NCBI GenBank assembly: GCA_020847015.1
Contig: JADLCW010000434.1
Span: 1 to 20,693, forward strand
DNA length: 20,693 bases
Reading direction: 5' to 3'
Source of the DNA: Thermomicrobiales bacterium
Lineage (GTDB): Bacteria > Chloroflexota > Chloroflexia > Thermomicrobiales > UBA6265
Shown in pieces: positions 13,430-20,657 of the stretch. The notes below the pieces were generated by a model. The model had not been told where the DNA came from and did no database searches. It saw only the letters and a list, made by a program, of their open reading frames with translations. The translations under genes and the position numbers were made by a program. Within the stretch, counting starts at the first letter, position 1, and every line of letters starts with the position of its first letter.

Positions 13430-15865
13430 ATGGTTTCCACGATCGAGCGCCCGCCCGCTTCCGCCCAGCCGCCCACCGACGGCTTGACCCCCGACGATCG
13501 CGCGACGCTGGAGTCGATCGAGCGCCGCCTGCTCTGGCTTTCCACGCTCATCGTTCACCACGCCAACGTCGTTCGCCCCAATCCGGACAAGACCAAGGTC
13601 GGCGGCCATCAGGCCTCCTCCGCCTCGGTCGCCACCATCCTCACCGCGCTCTATTTCCATTATCTGCGCGCTGGCGACCGGGTCAGCATCAAACCGCACG
13701 CCGCCCCCGCCTTCCACGCCGCCCAATACCTGCTCGGGCATCTCGACCGCGCCTACTTGCCGACGCTGCGCGAGTTCGGCGGTTTGCAGGCCTACCCCAG
13801 CCGCACCAAGGATCCCGACAAGGTCGATTTCTCCACCGGTTCGGTGGGGCTCGGCGCGGTCGCACCGGTCTACGCCTCGCTGGCCGCCCGCTACGCCGAC
13901 GCCCATTGGGGCGCCGTCACCTCCGATCGTTTCATCGCGCTCATGGGCGACGCCGAACTGGATGAAGGCAACGTCTGGGAAACGGTCGCTGAGGAAGCTA
14001 TCCAGGGACTCGGCAACGTCATCTGGATCATCGATCTGAACCGGCAGAGTCTCGACCGGGTCATCCCCGGCGTGCGCGCGGCTCGTCTGAAGGCGCTGTT
14101 CGCCGGGGCCGGCTGGCGTGTGTTCGAAGCCAAATACGGTCTCCGGCTGGAAGCCGCCATGAGCGGTCCGGGTGGGGACGCGCTGCGCCGCCGCATCGAC
14201 GAGATGAGCAACGAGGAGTACCAATCGCTGATCCGGTTGCCGGACGGAGCCGATCTGCGCCGTCGTCTCGCCGAGGCGCCCGATCCCGCCGAGCGGGAGG
14301 ATATTCTCCGCAGCGTCGCCTCGGTCCCCGACGGAGAGTTGGCCGCCGTGGTCTCCAATCTCGCCGGCCACGATCTGCCCTGCGTGCTGGATGTGCTGGC
14401 CAAGGCTGACGCCGTCACCGACGGCCCCTCGGTCATCTTCGCCTACACCATCAAGGGGTACGGCCTGCCCATGGCCGGAGACCCGCTGAATCACTCCCAG
14501 TTGCTCAAGCAGAAGCAGATGGATCTCCTGCGCGAGCAATTCGGCGTGTCGGAAGATGATCTTTGGGCCGCCTTCCCGCCCGATTCTCCCGAGGGTCGCT
14601 GGTGCGCGGCGGCCGCCCGCCGGCTTGACGCGCAGCCCACCGCCACCCCTCCGCTGGTGTCGGCCGATGCGATTCCGGCGCGGCTCGATGTCGCCCAGCC
14701 GCCGGCGACCAGCACGCAGGAGGCGTTGGGGCGCATTCTCGTTCGCCTGGCCGATATTCCGGTGGTGGGCGAGCGCACGGTGACGCTCTCGCCGGATGTG
14801 GCCACCAGCACGCACCTGGCCGGGTGGATCAACAAGGTGGGCGCCTTCGCTCCCACCGAGGCCGCGTCTTACGAAGAGAGCGGCCCGGGGCTGGTGCGCT
14901 GGAAACCGGGTCCGGGCGGTCGGCACATCGAACTGGGCATCTCCGAGATGAACCTCTTCTCGGCGCTCGGTCAGTTCGGGCTCTCCTACGAACTGACCGG
15001 TCAGCACCTCCTGCCCATCGGCACCGTCTACGACCCCTTCGTCTGCCGCGGTTTGGATGCGCTCATCTACGGTCTCTACTGCGGAGCCAAGATGATTTTC
15101 GCCGGCACCCCGGCCGGTGTTTCGCTCAGTCCGGAGGGCGGCGCCCACCAGTCGGCGGTGACCGTTTCGCTCGGCATCGAGTTGCCAGATCTGGACTTCT
15201 ACGAACCTGCCTTCGCCAAGGAAGTCGAGTGGATTTTCCTGGCGGCGATGCGCCAATTGTGCGACCGCGACCACGGCCGCTCGACCTATCTCCGGCTCAG
15301 CACCAAACCGATCGACCAGGCGCTGATGGCCGAGGCGCTGGCGCGGCTGGGCGAAGAGGAGATCCGCCGGCAGGCATTGCAGGGCGGCTATCGGGTCGTC
15401 GATCGGCGCGTCATTGCACCTGACCTGCCGCTGACCGACGTCGTCCAAATTGCGGCTGGCGGCATTATGCTGCCAGAGGCGATCGCGGCGGCGCGCATGC
15501 TCCATGAGGAAGGCGTGGCCGCCAACGTCATCAACGTCACCAGCGCCGAACGGCTCTATGCCGCGCTGCGCGCCGCGCGGCGCGCCCAATTGACGAATGC
15601 CCGCCGCCCGCTCGATCTCGGTCATCTGGCCACGCTGCTGCCGCGTGAGGAGCGGCGCGCCCCGATCGTAACCGTGCAGGACGCGGCCTCGCACAGTCTG
15701 GCCTTCCTGGGAGCCGTCCACGGTGCGCCGACCGTGCCGCTTGGCGTTGACGGGTTTGGCCAATCGGGTTCGCGACAGTCGCTCTACGAGTATGCCGGGA
15801 TCGACCCGCGCGAGATCGTCAACGCCGCAATGTTGGCGCTGGATCTGGCCGAAGACGAGCGCTGA
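13430..15865 (+). CDS. Single-chain pyruvate dehydrogenase E1-like transketolase-family enzyme (AceE-like)
   Basis: An 811-residue TPP enzyme of the homodimeric E1 (COG2609) group, related to AceE and transketolase. ATG 13430 has GAGGAGA (13416-13422) 7 nt upstream. The N-terminal TPP domain has VGGHQASSASVATILTAL (57-74), KPHAAPAFHAAQYLLG (88-103) and the TPP-Mg motif GDAELDEGN...DLNRQSLD (173-181, 202-209), as in AceE 'GDGEMDEP...NCNLQRLDG'. The pyrimidine domain follows, with HIELGISEMN (499-508), where E506 is the likely catalytic Glu that activates TPP, and the PEGGAHQS segment. It is about 75 residues shorter than E. coli AceE. Known chemistry: decarboxylation of pyruvate (or another 2-oxoacid) and transfer to a lipoyl E2. 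No E2 or E3 gene is in the window, so either they lie elsewhere or this branch uses another substrate. It is a single-gene unit closed by a strong terminator. Confidence 0.9.
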   Translation: MVSTIERPPASAQPPTDGLTPDDRATLESIERRLLWLSTLIVHHANVVRPNPDKTKVGGHQASSASVATILTALYFHYLRAGDRVSIKPHAAPAFHAAQYLLGHLDRAYLPTLREFGGLQAYPSRTKDPDKVDFSTGSVGLGAVAPVYASLAARYADAHWGAVTSDRFIALMGDAELDEGNVWETVAEEAIQGLGNVIWIIDLNRQSLDRVIPGVRAARLKALFAGAGWRVFEAKYGLRLEAAMSGPGGDALRRRIDEMSNEEYQSLIRLPDGADLRRRLAEAPDPAEREDILRSVASVPDGELAAVVSNLAGHDLPCVLDVLAKADAVTDGPSVIFAYTIKGYGLPMAGDPLNHSQLLKQKQMDLLREQFGVSEDDLWAAFPPDSPEGRWCAAAARRLDAQPTATPPLVSADAIPARLDVAQPPATSTQEALGRILVRLADIPVVGERTVTLSPDVATSTHLAGWINKVGAFAPTEAASYEESGPGLVRWKPGPGGRHIELGISEMNLFSALGQFGLSYELTGQHLLPIGTVYDPFVCRGLDALIYGLYCGAKMIFAGTPAGVSLSPEGGAHQSAVTVSLGIELPDLDFYEPAFAKEVEWIFLAAMRQLCDRDHGRSTYLRLSTKPIDQALMAEALARLGEEEIRRQALQGGYRVVDRRVIAPDLPLTDVVQIAAGGIMLPEAIAAARMLHEEGVAANVINVTSAERLYAALRAARRAQLTNARRPLDLGHLATLLPREERRAPIVTVQDAASHSLAFLGAVHGAPTVPLGVDGFGQSGSRQSLYEYAGIDPREIVNAAMLALDLAEDER

Positions 15866-15874
15866 GCCGAGCGC

Positions 15875-15912
15875 GACGACAACGGGGGCGGGATGCCGCC
15901 CCCGTTGTCGTC
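15875..15912. terminator. Strong bidirectional hairpin terminator
   Basis: A perfect 17-bp stem with a 4-nt loop: GACGACAACGGGGGCGG (15875-15891), loop GATG, and its exact complement (15896-15912). It lies 10 nt after the AceE-like stop and 26 nt from the convergent stop of the membrane-protein gene at 15938, so it can serve both strands. No T-run follows. Confidence 0.85.
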
Positions 15913-15937
15913 AGTTGCAATCAACGCCACTCCGCGT

Positions 15938-16489
15938 TCAGGCGCCAAGACCGGCGGCCTGCCGGGGCGTCCCGATCGATTGGGCGGTCCGGGGCGCTTC
16001 GCCCGTCTCCGGCTCGGTTCGCCCCTGGTAGGAGCCGCGCACCAGACGGCGCAGCAGCAGCACGAATTCGTCATCGTGATGACCGCCGCCCAGCCAGATA
16101 TTCATGCTTCGGTTGCCAGCGACGCCCTGCAGTCGAACGCCGCCCGGTCGCCGCGCCACACCGCCGAACTCGGTCCAGCGCCGCGACTCGCCCCGCCCGA
16201 GTCGAATGCTCTGCGCGGTCAACGTATAGGATGTCGGCAGCGCCAGCAGCGCCGCACCGCCAATCACGACAACGGCGAGCGCGGCTTCATTCGTCCAACC
16301 GAGTCGCCAGCCGGCGATGGCCGCCGCCAACAGCAGCGCCACCTGTCGGCCGAACAGGCGCAGGCGCGCAAGGGTCAACAACCGCTCGCGATGCAGCACA
16401 TGCTTGGGCGGAGCCTGCTCCCACGGTCGATACACCTGCGCCACCAGCAGCAGGAGCGCCGCGGCGAGGGCCATATTGCCAATCAACAT
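15938..16489 (-). CDS. Membrane protein with C-terminal PH-like domain (hypothetical)
   Basis: A 183-residue protein not matched to a named family. ATG 16489 is chosen over the TTG at 16492; GAGG lies about 9 nt upstream. Three hydrophobic helices are predicted: residues 2-20 (NMALAAALLLLVAQVY), about 46-64 (FGRQVALLLAAAIAGW) and 68-87 (AALAVVVIGGAALLAL). A basic loop (HVLHRERLLTLARLRLF) joins the first two. The C-terminal ~70 residues begin YTLTAQSIRLGRGESRRWTE and end EFVLLLRRLVRG. A short strand 'LT.qsI.l' followed by 'W.ef..v' is the pattern of bacterial PH-like (bPH/DUF304-like) domains that follow two to three helices in small membrane proteins. This domain call is inference. The gene is convergent with the AceE-like gene and sits alone. 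Confidence 0.6.
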   Translation of the reverse strand: MLIGNMALAAALLLLVAQVYRPWEQAPPKHVLHRERLLTLARLRLFGRQVALLLAAAIAGWRLGWTNEAALAVVVIGGAALLALPTSYTLTAQSIRLGRGESRRWTEFGGVARRPGGVRLQGVAGNRSMNIWLGGGHHDDEFVLLLRRLVRGSYQGRTEPETGEAPRTAQSIGTPRQAAGLGA

Positions 16490-16944
16490 CAAACTGAACC
16501 TCGCAGCCGCCGGCTGACTCCGACCTTCGCGGGCGCACCGGGCGGCATCGGAAATCGCACAAGGGAACGGAGCCAGACCGGGTCAGGACGCCGATGAGGC
16601 GGTCTGGACGGGTTTCCCCGCGATGCCTCCGAATGGACCGCGGGCATGCCCTCCCTGGCGACCGCGCATCTCCGGATTCCGGACCTCGGCGTCCCCGCGC
16701 CAGACCTGCCATGGTCGCGCGGGAGGCAGGAACTTGCCCGTGCAATTATCCCAGATTCGGCCGGATGCGTCCGCTCCGGCAGGCGTACGGACGCACCCGA
16801 CGGCGGGCATGCGCCGCCGGGCAACCTGCATGACGACCGCGAGCGCACTGGCGCGGAGCAATTGCACTCCGGCTCACCCGACCAGTCTCTGCAAATCAGC
16901 TACCGTTGCGAGACGGCATTCGGGTCGCACAGGAGGAGCGTGGG
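16490..16944. other. Divergent intergenic region with hairpins
   Basis: This 455-bp gap lies between the membrane protein (minus) and the flavin reductase (plus) and should hold both promoters, although no clear -35/-10 pair is seen. It contains two perfect 8-bp inverted repeats: CCAGACCG (16573-16580) with CGGTCTGG (16600-16607), and TGCGTCCG (16766-16773) with CGGACGCA (16788-16795). I checked for an FMN riboswitch because of the flavin-related gene downstream and did not recognise its conserved core. Open frames crossing the region have no ribosome binding site and no domain-like sequence. Confidence 0.4.
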
Positions 16945-17433
16945 GTGGATCTCGATCGGGACGCGAAGAAAACGGTGCTGCGCGACATCACCTACGGGCT
17001 CTACGCGGTGACGGCCGCCCACGCGGGCGAGCGCGGCGTGTTCACCGCCAACTGGCTGACTCAGGTCTCATTCGAGCCGCCATTGGTCGCGCTCTCGGTG
17101 GAGAACGCCAGCAGCTCGTTGCCGCTGATCGCCGCCAGTCGCCTGTTCGCCATCTGCCCCTTTGCCGACGACCAGCGCGAATTGGCCGCAGCGTTGGGCC
17201 GACCCAAGGCGCGCGTCGGCGACAAGTTCACCGCGCTCGATCTACGGACGCACGAGAGCGCCAGCGGAGTCCCGGTGCTGACCGACACCCTCGGCTATGT
17301 CGTTTGTCGGGTGACGGGCGAGTTGCCGGCGGGCGATTCGATTCTGTTCCTCGCCGAAGTGATCGAAGCGCAGGTGTTCCAGGAGGGCGCTCCGCTGACG
17401 ATGCGCGAGGCGGGATTCCGCCATGCCGGGTAG
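16945..17433 (+). CDS. Flavin reductase-like domain protein
   Basis: A 162-residue protein of the flavin reductase-like family (PF01613), FMN-binding split-barrel proteins that reduce flavin with NAD(P)H or act as the reductase half of two-component monooxygenases. The GTG at 16945 is supported by AGGAGGAG (16931-16938), 6-8 nt upstream. The family pattern is clear: YGLYAVTAA near residues 17-25, GVFTANWLTQVSFEPPLVALSV (31-52, where family members have 'ta.w..qvSf.Pplv.vsv'), ICPFADDQRELA and VLTDTLGYVVCRV. The last third ends with a strand-rich segment, DSILFLAEVIEAQVF, matching the family's 'D..l.vGeVv'. The length is normal. No monooxygenase partner lies nearby. It is followed by a bidirectional terminator and is probably a single-gene unit. 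Confidence 0.88.
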   Translation: MDLDRDAKKTVLRDITYGLYAVTAAHAGERGVFTANWLTQVSFEPPLVALSVENASSSLPLIAASRLFAICPFADDQRELAAALGRPKARVGDKFTALDLRTHESASGVPVLTDTLGYVVCRVTGELPAGDSILFLAEVIEAQVFQEGAPLTMREAGFRHAG

Positions 17434-17480
17434 ATCGCGCACCGCCGGCGGGCACGGGGCAATAGCGAGGGAGTGACGGC

Positions 17481-17514
17481 GCGGTCTCGCCCCAACTCAC
17501 CGGGGCGAGACCGC
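17481..17514. terminator. Bidirectional hairpin terminator
   Basis: A perfect 13-bp stem, GCGGTCTCGCCCC (17481-17493) with GGGGCGAGACCGC (17502-17514), loop AACTCACC. It lies between the convergent stops of the flavin reductase (17433) and the acidic-repeat protein (17541). No T-run is present. Confidence 0.8.
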
Positions 17515-17540
17515 CTGCGATTGGCGGATCGGCGCTCCGG

Positions 17541-17909
17541 TCAGCGAGCCGGTTCGCCGGAGAGTTCTTCCTGCTCCTCGGTGGCGGATTCTTCGTCATA
17601 TTCGCCGGCGATGTCGCCCTCGTCATCGCCCGAGTCATCGCTCGTATCGTCGCTGGTGTCATCGCTGGTGTCGTCGCTCGTATCGTCGTCGCTCTCATCT
17701 TCTTCGACGAGATCGTAGGCGCCGATCGCGACGATGTGCAGATCCTGCAGCACGTCGTAGGTAGCGAACGACGTATCAGCGAAGTCGATGTCGCCACGAA
17801 CGTATTGGATGAAAATATCCGTGAGATCCTCGGCGAGGCTACGCGCCAGCGATTCCTGTTCCGCCGGATCCTTCACGTCATCGGCGGGCGCCTGCCCGTT
17901 GTCGTCCAA
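17541..17909 (-). CDS. Acidic protein with SDDT tandem repeats, unknown function
   Basis: A 122-residue protein when started at TTG 17909, which has GGAGAAGGGA with about 7 nt spacing. A GTG at 17963 would add 18 residues rich in Arg, unlike the rest, and has no ribosome binding site, so it is the less likely start. The N-terminal ~70 residues look folded: AEQESLARSLAEDLTDIF, IQYVRGDIDFADTSFATYD and VLQDLHIVAIGAYDL. This is followed by a strongly acidic tail with about four copies of S-D-D-T and an E/D-rich end (EEDESDDDTSDD...; EESATEEQEEL). Such tails often bind metals, basic proteins or nucleic-acid mimics, but none is shown here. A promoter with a good fit lies at 17986-18014. It is transcribed divergently from the TIGR03663-type gene. 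I do not recognise the family. Confidence 0.7.
   Translation of the reverse strand: MDDNGQAPADDVKDPAEQESLARSLAEDLTDIFIQYVRGDIDFADTSFATYDVLQDLHIVAIGAYDLVEEDESDDDTSDDTSDDTSDDTSDDSGDDEGDIAGEYDEESATEEQEELSGEPAR
17635..17694 (-). repeat. 12-bp tandem repeat encoding D-D-T-S
   Basis: Five 12-bp units lie at 17635-17646, 17647-17658, 17659-17670, 17671-17682 and 17683-17694. They have the plus-strand consensus TCRTCGCTSGTR; the last unit is degenerate. They encode the Ser-Asp-Asp-Thr repeats of the acidic tail. Because each unit is a multiple of three bases, copy-number change would alter tail length without a frameshift. Confidence 0.75.
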
Positions 17910-17985
17910 GGCGCGGTCCCTTCTCCCCGTCTCGGGGCAATCGGCTCGGCGGGTCGTCCCCACGCGAATTGTCGCCTAGCCGCCG

Positions 17986-18014
17986 CTTTTATGGCAGGTC
18001 TGGAAACGAGTCAG
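17986..18014 (-). promoter_or_regulatory. Minus-strand promoter whose -35 lies in the heptamer repeat
   Basis: Read on the minus strand: CTGACT (18014-18009; 4 of 6 to TTGACA), a 17-bp spacer, then TAAAAG (17991-17986; 4 of 6 to TATAAT). Transcription would begin near 17979, about 70 nt before TTG 17909. The -35 is part of the first heptamer of the left arm of the inverted repeat at 18008-18114. Confidence 0.5.
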
Positions 18015-18114
18015 GAGTCGGGGATCAGACGTCAAATGCAACGAACGACGCGCAACTCCCGCACGAGTCCGGTTCGCGCTCGTCTCTCTCCTCCTGATTG
18101 CTGACTCCTGACTT
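18008..18114. repeat. Inverted heptamer-repeat element between divergent genes
   Basis: The 21-nt arms 18008-18028 and 18094-18114 pair at 17 of 21 positions. Each arm is a run of degenerate 7-mers. Left arm: AGTCAGG (18009-18015), AGTCGGG (18016-18022), GATCAGA (18023-18029). Right arm, minus strand: AGTCAGG (18113-18107), AGTCAGC (18106-18100), AATCAGG (18099-18093). The left end AAACGAGTCA (18004-18013) is identical to 8587-8596. Each outer heptamer carries an outward-facing CTGACT -35. Confidence 0.7.
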
Positions 18115-18136
18115 CTGTCTCGTCCCCCCGTATACT
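18108..18136 (+). promoter_or_regulatory. Plus-strand promoter whose -35 lies in the heptamer repeat
   Basis: CTGACT (18108-18113; 4 of 6 to TTGACA), a 17-bp spacer, then TATACT (18131-18136; 5 of 6 to TATAAT). Transcription would begin near 18143, 55 nt before GTG 18198. The -35 is the outermost heptamer of the right arm of the repeat element. It mirrors the minus-strand promoter at 17986-18014. Confidence 0.6.
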
Positions 18137-18142
18137 CGCCCG

Positions 18143-18232
18143 ATGTCGATCGTGCGCCGGCTGGGCGCGCCAATTCCAGGCATCGAGGTTCCACCGCGTG
18201 GGACAGTCCCTACCGCCAACACGCGTCCTTAA
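18143..18232 (+). CDS. Possible 29-codon leader ORF upstream of the TIGR03663-type gene
   Basis: ATG 18143 opens a 29-codon frame ending at TAA 18230-18232. The peptide starts MSIVRRLGAPIPGIEVPPRG. Its ATG falls at the predicted transcription start of the promoter at 18108-18136, which would make it leaderless. It overlaps the GTG 18198 start of the membrane-protein gene in another frame, so its translation could affect that start. There is no ribosome binding site and coding potential is uncertain. Confidence 0.2.
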   Translation: MSIVRRLGAPIPGIEVPPRGTVPTANTRP

Positions 18233-20657
18233 CCAGCGCGGGTCCGCCGAAACGACCGACGCGCCGGTCTCCGTGGCTGTCATGGACGGCAACGGGCGCA
18301 TCGAAACGACTCCGAGTCAGGCGCCGGGGGTTCGCAATCAGCAGTCAGCAGTCGGAGACCCGGGAACGGCGGAACAGCCATTCCGGTTGCGGATCACGCT
18401 GGAGGGGCTGCTCTATCTGGCGGCGATCGTCGCCGCCGCGCTAACGCGCTTCTGGGATCTCGGCTCCCGCGCGCTGCACCACGACGAGAGTCTGCACGCC
18501 TATTTCTCGTGGCTCTACGCCACCGGTCAGGGGTACACCCATGACCCGCTGATGCACGGGCCATTTCTCTTCCACGCCAACGCGCTGGTCTATCTGCTGC
18601 TCGGCGCCACCGACGCATCCAGCCGCTTCTGGCCGGCGCTGCTCGGCACGGTGCTGGTCGCTCTGCCGTGGTTCCTGCGCGGACCGCGCCATCTCGGTCG
18701 CTGGGGGGCGCTGGCCGCTTCGTTTCTGCTGCTGATCAGCCCGACGCTACTCTATCAGGAGCGCTACATCCGCCACGATATCTTCACCGTGGTCGGGTCG
18801 ATGGTTCTATTCATCGGCATGGTCCGCTACGTGGAGCGACCGCGGCGCCGCTGGCTGATCGTGATGGGGGCGTCGCTCGGCTTCCTGATCGCCAACCATG
18901 AGATCGTCTTCGGCATCGCCGCCATTTTCGTCGCCACCCTGATCGGCGCCCTGCTCTGGGGGCAATTGCGCCCGCTCATCCCGCTGCTGGCCGCATCCGG
19001 GGTCGCCGCGCTAACGCTGATCGCCAAATTGCCGACTTGGACCGGCCGCCCGTTGCCGACCATCCCCTGGAGCGGTCCCACCCAGCAGCAGCAGATCGAC
19101 TTCTACCAGAGCCTGCTGACCAACCCGCTGCCATGGGCGCTGCTGCTGCTGGCGATCGTCACGATCGCCGCCGCCGCGCTGCTGCTGCGCGACCGGCGCG
19201 ACCCGGAGCGCGTTTCCGAAGGATGGATCCCCGCGCTGCTGGGCGACAGCGAACCCGGCACGGTCGCCCATGCGGTCAACGCCGCCTGGGCGGACCGGAC
19301 CGGGCTCGGCATCGCGGCGGCCGTGTTCGGCGTCATCTTCGCCGTGTTCTTCACCAGCATGTTCACGAACGTCTACGGGCTCGCCACCGGCACCATCGCC
19401 ACCGACGGCACGCTCCTCTACTGGCTCGGCCAGCACGATTACCGGCGCGGCGAGCAACCCTGGTTCTACTACCTGCTGCTGTTTCCCCAATACGAGCCGA
19501 TCGCGGTGTTGTTCGGCACGGGCATGATGATCGCTGTCGGCTGGCAGGCGCTGCGGGTCGCGCTCGGGCGAGCGGCGGGACCGCGCTTTTTCTTTCATAT
19601 GGCGCTGGCGCTCTGGTACGTCGGCATCTTCCTGGCGCTCTCCTGGGCCGGCGAAAAGATGCCCTGGCTGATCGTTCACATCACCTTGCCGGCGCTGCTG
19701 CTGGCCGCCGCGCTCATCGGCGCGCTGGTCGAGCGATGGCAGGCGGCGCGGCGACCGAGCGCGGCTGGTTGGTTGACGACGGCGCTGCTGATTGCGGCAA
19801 TCGGCTGGTTCTTCATCGCCGGGCGGCTCACGTACGGCGAGTTCGTCCCGTCGCAGACGCCTGGCGGTTGGTCGCGCGCCGTCGCACCCGATTCGGCCGC
19901 CGTCTGGTGGCTGCTAGCCGTGCCCCCACTGGTCGCGCTGCTGGCGGTCGGGGCCGGTTGGGTTCGCCTGGGAACGCGAAGAACTGGAGAAGCAACGTTG
20001 ACCGCGGTGCTGGCGGGATTGACGCTGCTGCAAATCCACGGGGCCTGGCGGATGACCTATCTCGAAGGCGACATCCCCAAGGACATGCTGATCTACACCC
20101 AGACCTCGCCTGACGTGAAACGCATGACCGATGAATTGACCCAACTGTCGGAGCAGATCACCGGCGGCAAGGATCTGGAAATCTGGTACGACGACAACAA
20201 CGGCGTCTCCTGGCCGATGCAGTGGTATCTGCGTGATTTCCCCAATCGCCATCTGTACAGCGGCAGTCTCAGCGCCACCCCGACCGCCCCGATCGTGCTG
20301 GTCGGCGGCGACAACGTGGGTCACGTCTCTCCCTACATGAGCGACTACACGGCGCAGGAGTACGTGCTGCGCTGGTGGTTCCCGGAGGACCCGGTCTACC
20401 GCAACTTCGCTATCGCGCCGGAACTCAACCCGGGGCGTTCGGCGTGGAAATCCGCCAGTGCGCCGGACGACCAGATCGCCATCCTGCGCTCGGTCGGCAG
20501 CAGTCTCGCCCAACTGCTGACGCCGGAAGGTCAGCAGCGGGTCTACCGTCTCGCCATGTATCGCGATTTGCCGGCCCGCATCGATGCCTATCGGTACACG
20601 CTCTACGTGCGGAACGACCTGCTTCCGCGATTCAATCAGATACGGTACGGACGATGA
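18198..20657 (+). CDS. TIGR03663-family membrane protein (glycosyltransferase 39/83-like)
   Basis: A large 819-residue multi-pass membrane protein of the TIGR03663 group, related to dolichyl-phosphate-mannose-type (GT-C) glycosyltransferases such as PMT and ArnT. The signature near the first helix is RFWDLGSRALHHDESLHA (84-101), whose Asp-Glu (D96-E97) in the first outside loop corresponds to the catalytic acidic residue of GT-C enzymes. TGQGYTHDPLMHGP (109-122) is typical of TIGR03663, as are RYIRHDIF and FYYLLLFPQYEP. About 11-13 hydrophobic helices run to residue ~620, followed by a soluble C-terminal domain (about 620-819). GTG 18198 has GAGG (18185-18188) 9 nt upstream; ATG 18282 is an alternative. 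The first ~60 residues are disordered-looking and partly encoded by the AGTCAGN heptamers (NQQSAV), so the start is uncertain. The function is probably sugar transfer to a lipid or protein at the outer face. The stop overlaps the next start (ATGA, 20654-20657). Confidence 0.85.
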   Translation: MGQSLPPTRVLNQRGSAETTDAPVSVAVMDGNGRIETTPSQAPGVRNQQSAVGDPGTAEQPFRLRITLEGLLYLAAIVAAALTRFWDLGSRALHHDESLHAYFSWLYATGQGYTHDPLMHGPFLFHANALVYLLLGATDASSRFWPALLGTVLVALPWFLRGPRHLGRWGALAASFLLLISPTLLYQERYIRHDIFTVVGSMVLFIGMVRYVERPRRRWLIVMGASLGFLIANHEIVFGIAAIFVATLIGALLWGQLRPLIPLLAASGVAALTLIAKLPTWTGRPLPTIPWSGPTQQQQIDFYQSLLTNPLPWALLLLAIVTIAAAALLLRDRRDPERVSEGWIPALLGDSEPGTVAHAVNAAWADRTGLGIAAAVFGVIFAVFFTSMFTNVYGLATGTIATDGTLLYWLGQHDYRRGEQPWFYYLLLFPQYEPIAVLFGTGMMIAVGWQALRVALGRAAGPRFFFHMALALWYVGIFLALSWAGEKMPWLIVHITLPALLLAAALIGALVERWQAARRPSAAGWLTTALLIAAIGWFFIAGRLTYGEFVPSQTPGGWSRAVAPDSAAVWWLLAVPPLVALLAVGAGWVRLGTRRTGEATLTAVLAGLTLLQIHGAWRMTYLEGDIPKDMLIYTQTSPDVKRMTDELTQLSEQITGGKDLEIWYDDNNGVSWPMQWYLRDFPNRHLYSGSLSATPTAPIVLVGGDNVGHVSPYMSDYTAQEYVLRWWFPEDPVYRNFAIAPELNPGRSAWKSASAPDDQIAILRSVGSSLAQLLTPEGQQRVYRLAMYRDLPARIDAYRYTLYVRNDLLPRFNQIRYGR
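18336..18356 (+). repeat. Three tandem heptamers inside the TIGR03663-type coding frame
   Basis: AATCAGC (18336-18342), AGTCAGC (18343-18349) and AGTCGGA (18350-18356) lie head to tail, and a nearby GAGTCAGG is at 18314-18321. They belong to the same heptamer family as the intergenic repeats and encode the Asn-Gln-Gln-Ser-Ala-Val stretch. Either the repeat was inserted into the variable N-terminal region or translation starts downstream. Confidence 0.6.

Noticed and set aside
13340..15763. An 807-codon open frame antisense to the AceE-like gene
   Set aside because: It lies wholly opposite a gene with clear TPP-enzyme motifs, has no ribosome binding site, and shows the Arg/Gly/His-rich composition expected of antisense frames in GC-rich DNA.
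16490..16944. FMN riboswitch upstream of the flavin reductase
   Set aside because: Inverted repeats exist, but the multi-stem FMN aptamer core was not recognised.
8591..18356. The heptamer loci as CRISPR arrays
   Set aside because: Units are 7 bp, directly adjacent and degenerate, with no 20-50 bp spacers and no cas genes.
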